Positions 7,843 through 16,412 of a DNA stretch of 64,000 bases are shown piece after piece. Location of the stretch: assembly GCF_039528175.1 (NCBI RefSeq), contig NZ_BAAALH010000002.1:1612001-1676000 (forward strand), given 5' to 3'. The notes beneath the pieces are model-generated. The model saw nothing but the letters and a program-made list of their open reading frames with translations. It did no database searches and had not been told where the DNA came from. A program made the position numbers and the translations under genes. Source of the stretch: Citricoccus alkalitolerans (GTDB lineage Bacteria > Actinomycetota > Actinomycetes > Actinomycetales > Micrococcaceae). Every line of letters starts with the position of its first letter. The first letter of the stretch is position 1.

Positions 7843-9561
7843 ATGCCCCGCAACGAACGGAGCCAGACCGTGTCATTCGCCACCCCGACGACACTGCTTC
7901 CGCCCCAGGAGGCTCGGGGGCGTCGCCACTTCGGCCAGTTCTCGCTGAGGCGTCGCGTCCTCCTGTCCCAGCTGCCGCTGACGATCTCGGCCGCCCTCGT
8001 GGTCATCGCCGTTATGGTCATCGACCCCGGAGTCGCCCTGGAGTCTCCGTACATCGCGATCGGCTTCGGCGGCATCCTGTTCCTGACACTGCTCGCCGGG
8101 GTGGTTCCGTGGCACCGGCTTCCTCCCGTGCTCTACTGGATCATCCCGCTACTGGACTTCGTGGCGATCGCGCCGCTGTGGACCGCCTCCCGCTACGTGC
8201 TCGACGGCATGTCCTTGCTCACGGCCTTCCCCGTGTTCTGGCTCGCGTGGTCCGGCTTCTACCCCGTGCTGGCGCTATCACTGGGCTTCATCGGGACCGC
8301 CGCCGCCACGTGGTGGCCGTATCTGCCCGGTACGGCGCCGTATACCGATGAGCTGATCGAATCGAACCTGACTCGGCCGGTCATGGTGCCGTTCATGATG
8401 CTGTCCTTGGGAGCGGCGGCCAGCATCCTGACCCGCAGCATGGAAAAGCAACGTCTTGAATTGCGGGCCTCCCTGGAGAAATCTAAGTCACAGAATCGGC
8501 TGTTGCAGGCGGTGGTAGAGACCTCCGACGTCGGGATCCTGGTGGTGGACGGGCAGGGCCACGACGTCCTCATGAACCAGGCCCAACGGCGCACGCATTT
8601 CATCGGCCTGCCACCCGGCCGGAATGACGGTGCCGAGCATGAACTGTTGTTGTTCGAGGCAGACGGGCTCACGCCCATCCTGCCGAACGAACGGCCTGTG
8701 GCCCAGGCGTTGCAGGGCCGGGAATATCGCGGCCGGATCATCGCGATCGGCACAGATGGCAGCCAACAGCACCTCTCCGTCTCGGCCTCCGCGATGTACG
8801 ACGATGACGGCGAATTCGATGGCACCGTGGTGGTCTTCCAGAACGTCACCGACTTGATGGATGCCATCCAGACCCGTGAACGGTTCGTGGCCGAGGTCTC
8901 CCACGAATTCCGCACTCCTCTGACCTCGATCATCGGCTACCTCGACCTCGCTATGGAAGAGGATCTAGATCCGACGCTGCGGCAATTCCTCACGACTTCC
9001 CAGCGCAATGCCGAACGGTTGTTGACCCTCGTGACGAGCCTGCTAGACGCGGCTGCGGACAGCTCCAAGGTCACCGTCCAGACGGTGGACCTCTCCCGAC
9101 TGACCCGGTATAGCGTCGAGTCCGCCGAGGTTCGGGCTCGGAACAGCGGGCTGACACTGGCCTCGGACCTTCCCGATCAACTCTTGGCGAAGGCCGATCC
9201 GGTCAAGATGGGCCAGGTGCTGGACAATCTGCTGTCCAATGCCATCAAGTACACCCCCGCTGGTGGCTCGATCACCATCTCGCTGCGCTGTCTGCCCGGC
9301 ATGGATGAGAAGGGGGACTGGGCGGAACTGGCGGTCGAGGACACCGGATTCGGGATGACCGACCAGGAGCGCGCCAAGCTTTTCACGAACTTCTACCGGA
9401 CCGAGCACGTGCGCAAGGCTGCCATCCCGGGCACCGGTCTGGGCCTGGCCATCACCCAGAGCTACGTGCGGGCCCACGGCGGGGAGATCCTGGTGAACTC
9501 GGAGAAGGGCGTCGGATCCACTTTCACGGTCCGCATCCCGATCGCCGGCCCGGCGTCCTGA
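7843..9561 (+). CDS. Membrane histidine kinase with PAS domain
   Basis: A 572-residue sensor kinase. Residues 45-200 hold six or so membrane segments, followed by a short coiled stretch (KQRLELRASLEKSKSQNRLL), a PAS-like domain (about 225-335), HisKA with His354 in SHEFRTPLT, and an HATPase domain with NLLSNAIKYTP (N box), DTGFGM (G1) and GTGLGLAI (G2). The ATG at 7843 follows a purine-rich GGAGTGGGGG. It is encoded divergently from the response regulator and is its likely partner. No extracytoplasmic sensor domain is obvious, so the signal is probably sensed in or near the membrane. Confidence 0.88.
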   Translation: MPRNERSQTVSFATPTTLLPPQEARGRRHFGQFSLRRRVLLSQLPLTISAALVVIAVMVIDPGVALESPYIAIGFGGILFLTLLAGVVPWHRLPPVLYWIIPLLDFVAIAPLWTASRYVLDGMSLLTAFPVFWLAWSGFYPVLALSLGFIGTAAATWWPYLPGTAPYTDELIESNLTRPVMVPFMMLSLGAAASILTRSMEKQRLELRASLEKSKSQNRLLQAVVETSDVGILVVDGQGHDVLMNQAQRRTHFIGLPPGRNDGAEHELLLFEADGLTPILPNERPVAQALQGREYRGRIIAIGTDGSQQHLSVSASAMYDDDGEFDGTVVVFQNVTDLMDAIQTRERFVAEVSHEFRTPLTSIIGYLDLAMEEDLDPTLRQFLTTSQRNAERLLTLVTSLLDAAADSSKVTVQTVDLSRLTRYSVESAEVRARNSGLTLASDLPDQLLAKADPVKMGQVLDNLLSNAIKYTPAGGSITISLRCLPGMDEKGDWAELAVEDTGFGMTDQERAKLFTNFYRTEHVRKAAIPGTGLGLAITQSYVRAHGGEILVNSEKGVGSTFTVRIPIAGPAS

Positions 9562-9643
9562 CCTCTGCATCCGAGTGGCAGGAAGCGGCCCCGAACACGC
9601 TTGCCCATGGCCATTCCCGCGACTCAGGTGGAAGGGGAGCCGG

Positions 9644-10291
9644 TCAGATCAGGAGGCGCCAGCTGCCAGGTTCGACACGAGAACCGGCACGAAGACGTGC
9701 GGCACCGGCCTCATCCCAGGACTCGCCGGCGGTGATCCGGTCCGCGCGTAGCGACCAGTCGGTGCAGACCTGTGGGATGTAGGCGTCCTCCTGGCCCATG
9801 AACACGCGGCGGCGGAACATCGCTCGCTCGATCGACGGCGCGGCCACAGGGTAGGCGCCACCGACCTCGATCGCCAGCATCTGTTCCAGGGCCTCCTCGC
9901 GGCCGCCCTGAGCCGCATGCCACAGGAGCGCGGACTCCGGGGAGAGAGGCTGCGCGACGGCGGCCAGGCCCACATCCAGTGCCGGGTCGCCCTCCGGGGG
10001 CAGCGGCAGGAGGTCGGTCGCGTTGTGCCAGGTCCCGAAGGCCGATCCGTCGGGCAGGACCACCGCGCCGGCCCCGTTGACGGTGGTGTTGCGCCACGGG
10101 TCCTCCGGATCGAGGGTCTCGATCAGGTCGGCGAGGACGCCCGAGGCCCACAGGGCGAACCACTCGGGAAAGTCAGCGGACGTCGAGCGCAGCTCGTCAT
10201 CGGCTGCCTCACGGTAGGCATGCACCACGAGTGGATCGCATCGGGTGATGGTCCACCGGGAGACGGCGTCACGAATCGGCAAGACCTCCAC
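9644..10291 (-). CDS. Hypothetical protein
   Basis: A soluble, acidic 215-residue protein that I do not recognise. It has no signal peptide or membrane segment. A notable feature is the C-terminal GSWRLLI and a Trp-rich middle (WFALWASG). The GTG start at 10291 begins MEVLPIRD. A sigma-70-like promoter (TTGACA, 18-base spacer, TGTAGA) lies just upstream on the minus strand. It converges on the histidine kinase gene and diverges from the sigma-like operon, so nothing in the context assigns a role. Confidence 0.6.
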   Translation of the reverse strand: MEVLPIRDAVSRWTITRCDPLVVHAYREAADDELRSTSADFPEWFALWASGVLADLIETLDPEDPWRNTTVNGAGAVVLPDGSAFGTWHNATDLLPLPPEGDPALDVGLAAVAQPLSPESALLWHAAQGGREEALEQMLAIEVGGAYPVAAPSIERAMFRRRVFMGQEDAYIPQVCTDWSLRADRITAGESWDEAGAARLRAGSRVEPGSWRLLI

Positions 10292-10316
10292 CCACTTTCT
10301 TCTGTTGCAGGTGCCT

Positions 10317-10346
10317 TCTACAGCAGGGGATTGCTGGAGTTGTCAA
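10317..10346 (-). promoter_or_regulatory. Putative sigma-70 promoter for the 9644-10291 gene
   Basis: On the minus strand TTGACA (10346-10341) is followed after 18 bases by TGTAGA (10322-10317), 26 bases upstream of the GTG start at 10291. Confidence 0.45.
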
Positions 10347-10499
10347 GTTTACTCTGCGATGCACCCCAGCGGTGGACATCGCCGGCTCCCGCGTAACCGT
10401 CAGGTACTGCCGCCCCGACCGTCTGGTGCGAGCAGGTGGTGGGGTGCGGAGGGGCATGAAGGGCCTATGCGTCAAACGACCCCCGGGGCGTCGTCTTGT

Positions 10500-10507
10500 G
10501 CATAGGG
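10500..10507 (+). promoter_or_regulatory. GCATAGGG motif upstream of the sigma-like operon
   Basis: One of five plus-strand copies of GCATAGGG found before flagellar-locus operons. Here it lies 5 bases before the ATG at 10513, so it may double as Shine-Dalgarno or as the -10 of a leaderless transcript. CAAACG lies 21 bases upstream (10473-10478). The inverted word CCTATGC at 10464-10470 makes an imperfect dyad with it, centred on CCCCGGGGC. Confidence 0.5.
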
Positions 10508-10512
10508 CTGAC

Positions 10513-11577
10513 ATGGCTGAGACACAGGCACGGGGAACAGGAGATCCAGAGGCGGGTGAGGGTGCTCCGCGTCGTCATCCGACGCTCGGGTCTCTGTGTG
10601 CCCGCCTCGAATCGATCCTCTGGGGAAGGGCGGCCGAGAAGCTACTGGCGTCCGCACCCGCCATAGCGACACGGCATCGCATGCTGGTCCTGCTGCCGGC
10701 TTGGGATTGGCGCATGCCAGCCATGGAGATCGGCCGCAAGGGGAGGGACCACGAGTCGGGTCAGGCACTGCTCATGCCCGTCCGGCTCGATTGGGGTGGC
10801 AATGACGCCCTGGTCCGGGTGGAGGGGCCAGATGAAGCCGAATATCCGTACCAGTGGACGGCTCACTCGATGGGTTGGTCTGATACGGGTGAGGTGGAAC
10901 ACCTGCATGAACGTCCGTCAAACATTCCTCCGCAGGCAGAAAATTCCTCGCGTGTCATGGGCTTGAACGCTATAGTTTCTGTCGGTAGTTATTCCGCCCC
11001 CGGGATCCACCGCTACACCGTCGACGGTCTCCATGACATCGTGCGCGCCGGCCGTCAATCCCAGTGGCAATTGCTGTTCAGTCTGGAACCGTTCGTCACT
11101 GCCACCGTTCACAAGGCCCACTCAGCAGTGAGCCACGAGATCGGCGAGCTCACCGGACGCGTTCAGTCTGTGCTGCACGAGACCGGGATCGAACAGGTGG
11201 TGAACGTCATGATGCTAGGGGATACGGCGATGGAATCAGCCGAAGGCGCCAGCGTGTCGCGCTTACTGGAGCAGTGTCTGCGTCCTGACCGCTTCGCGAA
11301 GGTGGATCCGCTGATGTACCTCAGCCGCAATCTGCGCCGCGACGCCGAGGACCACATCCGCCGCACCATCGGTGACCCCCGGGTCGGCCCCAAGGTCCGC
11401 CGCGTGGCAGCCCAGATGACCGGAGCAACCGTGGACGAGATCGTGGCGGCCTACCGCCTTGAGCACCCCCAGGACAAGCTGTCGACCGCGCGAGCCCAGG
11501 CTGCGCTGAATGTCGGATCCGACCCGATGGCACGGTCAGTGCTGATCGACCCGGAGACGAACAGGGGTGCCCGTTGA
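10513..11577 (+). CDS. Hypothetical protein, first gene of sigma-like operon
   Basis: A 354-residue soluble protein of no family I recognise. Residues 1-20 are low complexity. The middle holds a compact Trp-containing stretch (LLPAWDWRMPAMEIGRKG) and the C-terminal 120 residues are charged and helical, with RNLRRDAEDHIRRTIGDPRV. The ATG at 10513 directly follows a GCATAGGG motif shared with flagellar operons. Its stop overlaps the next gene by four bases (TTGA), implying translational coupling with the sigma-like gene. It might be an anti-sigma or co-regulator, but that is speculation from position. Confidence 0.6.
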   Translation: MAETQARGTGDPEAGEGAPRRHPTLGSLCARLESILWGRAAEKLLASAPAIATRHRMLVLLPAWDWRMPAMEIGRKGRDHESGQALLMPVRLDWGGNDALVRVEGPDEAEYPYQWTAHSMGWSDTGEVEHLHERPSNIPPQAENSSRVMGLNAIVSVGSYSAPGIHRYTVDGLHDIVRAGRQSQWQLLFSLEPFVTATVHKAHSAVSHEIGELTGRVQSVLHETGIEQVVNVMMLGDTAMESAEGASVSRLLEQCLRPDRFAKVDPLMYLSRNLRRDAEDHIRRTIGDPRVGPKVRRVAAQMTGATVDEIVAAYRLEHPQDKLSTARAQAALNVGSDPMARSVLIDPETNRGAR

Positions 11578-12563
11578 CCACTGCCTGCACCTCTCACGGC
11601 ACCGGTTCCTTCGTTGGAGCGACCCCCTTGAAGACCGATGTGATCATGCCGACGGACACCATTGTCACGCTGCCCGTCACCGCCGTGGCCCTGGAGGCAG
11701 ACACGTCTGCGGCGGGCCTCGAGGCAACCCTGGAGGTCTCGGCCCTGGATCAGCTTCGGGTCATCGCCTGTGCCGTCTCCGCCCGTGAGCGCAGCAACCT
11801 CCGGGACGACTTCATCGCCTCTCGCCGCAAGCTATTTCGCCTGCTGGCCCACCGCCTGTGCCGCACCCTCGGCATGCCCTACGCCACCCATCGCGAGGAT
11901 GTGGAACAACTCGTGGCACTGGAGGCCGTGACCTTCGTGGATGAACTCATCGCCGCCCCCATGCGGATCGGGGAGATCTCTAACTGGGAGGGGCTGCTCC
12001 ACGTGAGGGCCCGCGCCGCGGTGCGCTCCTGGGCGGACCGCAACCTCTCCCCGGCGTCCGGAATGATCTCCCTGAGCCGCCGCGTGCGCCAACTCAATCA
12101 GTTGCGGGACGAGATGCGCGCCACCTCAGGCATGGAACCGACTGACCGTGAGGTCGAATCCGAGCACAATCGCCGTATGACCGCCACGCGCAAGGACGCC
12201 GCGAAGCAGGGAATGCTCGTCACTGCGGGCGAGTTCCACCTCGCGCGGCCCGCCGCGGACATCCACGATCTTGAGCTGACCGCCCTGACCTCCGAGGGCG
12301 GATTGCTGCACCCCACAGAGGGGCCGCAGCTCGTGGCCGCCGTGATCGCGAAGGCGAGGATGATCGGAGGGGTAACGGCCGACGTCGCTGCCTGCTGGCT
12401 GTCAGGAGTCTATGGCTCGGAGGGCGACCAGCGAGTGCTGACCACGCGCGAGGTGGCTGGACAACTGGACCTGCCGCAGGACTCGGCCGCCGCGCAGATC
12501 CGGAAAGTCCGCACCTTGGCCAAGCGTGTCCTGGCCGAGCAACTCGGCATCCACCACGCCTGA
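11574..12563 (+). CDS. Divergent sigma-70-like factor
   Basis: A 329-residue protein whose layout resembles a sigma-70-family factor. Residues 84-160 look like region 2 (HREDVEQLVALEAVTF, then WEGLLHVRARAAVRSWADRN, like regions 2.2-2.4). Residues 168-205 look like region 3 (LSRRVRQLNQLRDEMRATSG-EPTDREVESEHN; compare GRxPTxxEVAxE in typical sigma factors). Residues 285-322 look like a region 4 helix-turn-helix (LTTREVAGQLDLPQDSAAAQIRKVRTLAKRVL). Similarity is weak and several consensus residues differ. The TTG start overlaps the previous stop; ATG 11646 is an alternative. It sits 4.5 kb before fliA and shares the GCATAGGG motif with flagellar operons. Confidence 0.6.
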   Translation: MTTACTSHGTGSFVGATPLKTDVIMPTDTIVTLPVTAVALEADTSAAGLEATLEVSALDQLRVIACAVSARERSNLRDDFIASRRKLFRLLAHRLCRTLGMPYATHREDVEQLVALEAVTFVDELIAAPMRIGEISNWEGLLHVRARAAVRSWADRNLSPASGMISLSRRVRQLNQLRDEMRATSGMEPTDREVESEHNRRMTATRKDAAKQGMLVTAGEFHLARPAADIHDLELTALTSEGGLLHPTEGPQLVAAVIAKARMIGGVTADVAACWLSGVYGSEGDQRVLTTREVAGQLDLPQDSAAAQIRKVRTLAKRVLAEQLGIHHA

Positions 12564-12584
12564 CCGTCTTTTTTGCGCTGCTGA

Positions 12585-12600
12585 TGTGACAAAGGTCACA
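12585..12600. promoter_or_regulatory. CRP/GlxR-type operator
   Basis: TGTGACAAAGGTCACA has perfect TGTGA and TCACA half-sites with a 6-base spacer, the CRP/GlxR consensus. It lies 22 bases after the sigma-like stop codon and about 45 bases before the next start, so it probably controls the 12646 gene. Confidence 0.7.
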
Positions 12601-12645
12601 CAGTGAGATGATGCAAGAGACAAAAGTGCCGCACACACCTTGGTT

Positions 12646-13938
12646 GTGCGAGCAGAAAACCTTCAGACCGATACCGCGTGCCGGAACCTCATCGACCGAT
12701 GGGCCGCCGGCCACCTGGGCGAACGCCAGGCCCGTCAAGAGATTGCCGGAGTCCTCACCGGATCCGGCATCTCCCACGAGGTCTCTCGGGAGTACCAGAC
12801 CTGGCACTACGGGTTGGCCTCCGGGCCCCAGTTGAGTCAGGACGTGGCTGCGGAGTTCGACGAGTTCCTATTCCGACGCATCACGGAGGAGGGCCCGGAG
12901 GCCTTCTTCGACCTCGAGCGTGCCCGCAGCGCTTCGGTGACGGGATGGGCGCGCCAGACCCTCCGCGCCACCCGCAAGTCGGTGCTGCGCAACATCCACA
13001 ACCGCACGGCGGCCCGCCAGGAGCTCGTGGCCCCGACCGGTGCCGAGGAGGGTCGGCACACCGCGGCCGCGCACGCCTTCACCCAGGCCCCGGCACCGGG
13101 TACCGGTGTGGAGGACACAGAGGTCGCTCAACGCATGATGCTGGAAGAGGCCACGGAGTGGTTGCGCTCCAAGGCCTCGCACCACCGCGGCATCGCGCGC
13201 ACCGCGGCCGGCTCGGCGGCCCTGAGGTTCGCTTTCAACCTGCCGGAACCGGTCCGTCCCGAGGTGCGTGTCCGACGTCGCGCCCTGCCGATGCTCGAAG
13301 CCGACCCCAAGGCCGCGCACCGCTCCGCGCAGGCCATGCTCGCGTGTCTGAACCGCATCCACGGCTGGCAGGGCATGGTCGACGCCGCCGATCGGGACCT
13401 CCTGGCCCTGTGGGACGACTACTCCAAGGCCCAGCTGTTCGAGCTGGTCTCCCGGGACCCGGCGATCGCGCACACGCTGGCCGTGGAGGCATTGGCGGAC
13501 CGTGCCCGTCCGGACCGCCCCTCGGTGCGGGCCTTCCGCGCCGCCGTCAAGGAGTTCGCGCCGGTGGTGAAGAACGGTCGCAAGCCTGCCGGTTGGCGCA
13601 CCTGCGTCAATGCCGTGGTGGACGCGTTCCTCGCCGAGGAGTTCGAGGCCTTCTCCGCCTTCGACACGGCCGGCGCTGCCACCCACGAGGACAAGCTCGC
13701 CGAGCGTGAACAGACTCTGGTCGGCGCGTGGGACGCGTACCAGGCGATGGTCCGCTTCCCGGAGGCGCCGCTCGGCACCACCCACCAGGAGGTGCGGGAC
13801 CGCCTGGACGGCCTCATCCGTGGCATCCTCGGTGCGGGCGTGGAGATCGGCGGCTCGCCCGCCGCATCCAGTTCCGGAATCTCGGGCACGACGCCGGCCG
13901 ATTCCCTGGCGGGAGCGCGTCACCTCCGCGCCGTGTGA
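12646..13938 (+). CDS. Hypothetical protein, possibly sigma-like fold
   Basis: A helical, Arg- and Ala-rich protein of about 430 residues without membrane segments. The stretch SASVTGWARQTLRATRKSVL (near residue 105) has the flavour of sigma region 2.3-2.4, as in the preceding gene, but no region 4 helix-turn-helix is evident. The C-terminal 35 residues are low complexity. The start is uncertain: GTG 12646 and TTG 12640 both lack a Shine-Dalgarno sequence and there is no early ATG. A CRP/GlxR-type site lies just upstream. It ends 36 bases from the convergent flgL. A regulatory role in motility is suggested only by location. Confidence 0.55.
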   Translation: MRAENLQTDTACRNLIDRWAAGHLGERQARQEIAGVLTGSGISHEVSREYQTWHYGLASGPQLSQDVAAEFDEFLFRRITEEGPEAFFDLERARSASVTGWARQTLRATRKSVLRNIHNRTAARQELVAPTGAEEGRHTAAAHAFTQAPAPGTGVEDTEVAQRMMLEEATEWLRSKASHHRGIARTAAGSAALRFAFNLPEPVRPEVRVRRRALPMLEADPKAAHRSAQAMLACLNRIHGWQGMVDAADRDLLALWDDYSKAQLFELVSRDPAIAHTLAVEALADRARPDRPSVRAFRAAVKEFAPVVKNGRKPAGWRTCVNAVVDAFLAEEFEAFSAFDTAGAATHEDKLAEREQTLVGAWDAYQAMVRFPEAPLGTTHQEVRDRLDGLIRGILGAGVEIGGSPAASSSGISGTTPADSLAGARHLRAV

Positions 13939-13974
13939 GCGCGGCGGACCTCACCCGTTCGCTACGTGGGCAGG

Positions 13975-14865
13975 TCAGCGGAGGTAATCGAGCAGCGAGG
14001 TCTGCAGCGCCTGGGCCGTGACGGCCAGTGCGGCATGGTAATTGAGCTGCTGCATCTGCAGTTCCACGGCCGACTCGGCCAGGTCCGCCTCCTCCGTGGA
14101 GGTGCGGGTGGCCTCCAGCTCGGTGAGCTGGGTGCGGACGGCCTCCAGGGTGCGCCCCACCGTGGCGTGGCGGGCACCGGACGTGGTGAGGGCGTCGGAC
14201 ATCAGCTGGCGTGACGACTCCAGGGTGCCGATGGACCCGGAGAGATCGCCGCCGGAGCGCAGAGTGGCGGAGAGCTGAGTCAGCGCGTCGAACACGGAAT
14301 TCCCGACCGGACCGAAGGCGGATTCGCCGGGGACGTCCACCTGGATGGTGGTGTTGTTTGAGATGCGGCGCTCCACGGTGGCGCCGTCCGTGCCGTTCCA
14401 CGTCAGAGGGTTGTCCGTGTAGGCCGCGCTCTCTGCGGAGGTGCCGGCGAAGACGTTGCGGCCGAGGATCTGGGTGTTGGCCAGGGATAGCAGCTCGGAG
14501 CGCAGCTGGTCCACCTCAGCGGCGCTGGCGTCCCGGCCGGCCTGGTTCACCGTTCCGTTGGCCGCGGCCAGGGTCAGGTCCTGAATGCGGGTCATGATGT
14601 CCAGCCCGGATTGCAGGGCCGAATCCGCCGTCCGCATCCACGTGTCCGCATTCTGCAGGTTGCGCTCGTACTGCGTGGTGCGGGCGATCTCGGCGCGGGC
14701 CGTCATGGCGGTGCGGGTGCCGGCAGGATCGTCCGAGGGGCGCGAGATGGCCTGGCGGGAGGCGGCCTTGGTCTGCAGTTCGGCCAGGGACTTGGCTGAG
14801 TCCTGCAGGTTGGCGCGCATCGTGGCGGCCGTCATGGATGAGGTCACGCGGTTCATCATGGTCAT
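13975..14865 (-). CDS. flgL: Flagellar hook-filament junction protein FlgL
   Basis: A 296-residue FlgL (HAP3), which links FlgK to the filament. The N-terminus MTMMNRVTSSMTAATMRANLQ and the flagellin-like heptads (QTKAASRQAISRPSDDPAGT) are typical, as is the C-terminal amphipathic helix ending in LQTSLLDYLR. AAGGTGAG just before the ATG provides a ribosome site. It follows flgK on the minus strand but with a 132-base gap that contains its own FliA-type promoter. The length is normal for a compact flagellum. Confidence 0.9.
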   Translation of the reverse strand: MTMMNRVTSSMTAATMRANLQDSAKSLAELQTKAASRQAISRPSDDPAGTRTAMTARAEIARTTQYERNLQNADTWMRTADSALQSGLDIMTRIQDLTLAAANGTVNQAGRDASAAEVDQLRSELLSLANTQILGRNVFAGTSAESAAYTDNPLTWNGTDGATVERRISNNTTIQVDVPGESAFGPVGNSVFDALTQLSATLRSGGDLSGSIGTLESSRQLMSDALTTSGARHATVGRTLEAVRTQLTELEATRTSTEEADLAESAVELQMQQLNYHAALAVTAQALQTSLLDYLR

Positions 14866-14896
14866 CTCACCTTCCTTCCGGGGCGGTCACCCTCAG

Positions 14897-14923
14897 TCAT
14901 CAGTACAACCATCTTGATCTTTC
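14897..14923 (-). promoter_or_regulatory. Putative FliA (sigma-28) promoter for flgL
   Basis: Minus strand: GAAAGATC (-35; 14923-14916), 11 bases, ACTGATGA (-10; 14904-14897). Compare the consensus TAAAGTTT and GCCGATAA with the same spacing. It is the weakest of three such sites here and lies 32 bases before the flgL start. Confidence 0.5.
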
Positions 14924-14997
14924 ACCTTGTTCTCACGGGGTTGTCAGGTGGTTCCTCCCCGGTCCGAACCGGTGGTTCCGCCGGGAGGCGGCCGGGC

Positions 14998-16392
14998 TCA
15001 GCGGCCCACCAGCCCCACGCGGTTGATCAGGGTGTCCAGCATCTCGTCCACCGCGGTCAGCACACGGGCCGAGGCCTGATAGGCGTGTTGGAAGGTCACC
15101 AGGTTCACGGCCTCCTCGTCCCGGTCCACCGAGGCCAGTGACTGCTGCGACGCCCGTGCCGAGGACTCGGTGCCCACGGACAGGCTCAGTCCGTTCAGCG
15201 CGCTGCGTGAGGAGGCGCCGACGCCGGAGACGAAGCCGGTCCAGCCGCTCGAGACAGCGGTGCCGAGGCCGCTGATGGTATCGGCCACAGAACCGTCCAG
15301 GGCGCCCTGATCGACTCCGGCGTGCGCGATCTGCGCCGAATCTGTGATGTCCACCGTCAGCGAATTGGCGGTGCCGGTGAAGGAGAAGAACGCCCCGCCC
15401 GGTGTGCCGGAACCGGTGAAACCGGACTGGTGCACGGTGTTGGTGCCCTCGGCGATCGACCGGGCCAGATCGTCGTACCCCTGCATCGCGACTGCGAGGG
15501 GACCGTCGGCGGACAGGACGGACAAGCGGCCGGCGAGGGAGCCGCCGTCGACCCCGGCCGAAGCCGGCGTGCCGGTGCCCAGCCGGTGGGTCCAGGCGAC
15601 CGTGGTGGGCTCGCCGGGGGCGGAGCCGGCCACCACTGTCAGGGTTTGGTGGCTTTCGCCGGAAACGAGTGCATTGCCGCCCACCAGGAATTCGCCGGTG
15701 CCGTCCGCGGCGGGACGGAGCTGGCCGCCGGTGAGGGCGGAGAGCTGCTCGGCGATCCGGTCGCGGGAGTCCAGCAGTTCGTTGGTGGATCCGCCGGCGG
15801 CCCCCGTGCTGCGGATGGCGCCGTTGACCACGGCGAGCTGGCCGGCCAGGGCGTTGACCTGGTCCACCTCAGCGCGCAGCTCGTTGCCGTGCGCGGTGTA
15901 CTGGTCCTTGAGCTTCTGCACGTCGGCGCCGAGGCGCCCGGCCAGGGACGCCGCGGCCTCGAGCAGGGCGGTTCCGGCACCGACGTCACCGGGGTCATTG
16001 GCCACATCCTGCCATGCGGAGTGATAGGCGTTGACGGCGGAGGAGACGGAGTGGTCCCCGGGCTCGCGCAGGACATCCTCGATCCCGGAGTAGGCCTCGG
16101 CGCGGATCTGCTGGAAGCTGGTCTGCGCCACGGCTCCGCGGACCTGGCGGTTGATCAGCTCGGAGGCGGAGCGGCCGATCCCGGCCACCTCCACGCCCTG
16201 GCCGGCGCCGGTGACGTTCGGGAACAGACCGTTGGAGTGCACGCCCGGCAGGGCCTGCAGCTGCGCCGACTGGCGGGTGTAGCCGACCGTGCCGGCGTTG
16301 GCCGTGTTCTGCGCGGTGACGGCGATCTGCGCGCGAGCGGCCTCGAGGCCCCGCGCAGCGGTGTTCAGCGAGTGGAAGGTGCTCAGTCCCAT
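14998..16392 (-). CDS. flgK: Flagellar hook-associated protein FlgK
   Basis: A 464-residue FlgK (HAP1), the first junction protein on the hook. The N-terminus MGLSTFHSLNTAARGLEAAR with AVTAQNTANAGTVGYTRQSA is the conserved rod/hook/HAP motif. The C-terminus has RDEEAVNLVTFQHAYQASAR and LDTLINRVG, the mirrored conserved helix. The central region is short and Gly/Thr rich. The ATG at 16392 begins the canonical sequence. flgN lies 20 bases upstream and is co-transcribed. Confidence 0.93.
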   Translation of the reverse strand: MGLSTFHSLNTAARGLEAARAQIAVTAQNTANAGTVGYTRQSAQLQALPGVHSNGLFPNVTGAGQGVEVAGIGRSASELINRQVRGAVAQTSFQQIRAEAYSGIEDVLREPGDHSVSSAVNAYHSAWQDVANDPGDVGAGTALLEAAASLAGRLGADVQKLKDQYTAHGNELRAEVDQVNALAGQLAVVNGAIRSTGAAGGSTNELLDSRDRIAEQLSALTGGQLRPAADGTGEFLVGGNALVSGESHQTLTVVAGSAPGEPTTVAWTHRLGTGTPASAGVDGGSLAGRLSVLSADGPLAVAMQGYDDLARSIAEGTNTVHQSGFTGSGTPGGAFFSFTGTANSLTVDITDSAQIAHAGVDQGALDGSVADTISGLGTAVSSGWTGFVSGVGASSRSALNGLSLSVGTESSARASQQSLASVDRDEEAVNLVTFQHAYQASARVLTAVDEMLDTLINRVGLVGR

Positions 16393-16412
16393 GGTGTTCC
16401 TCTGCCTGCCGT

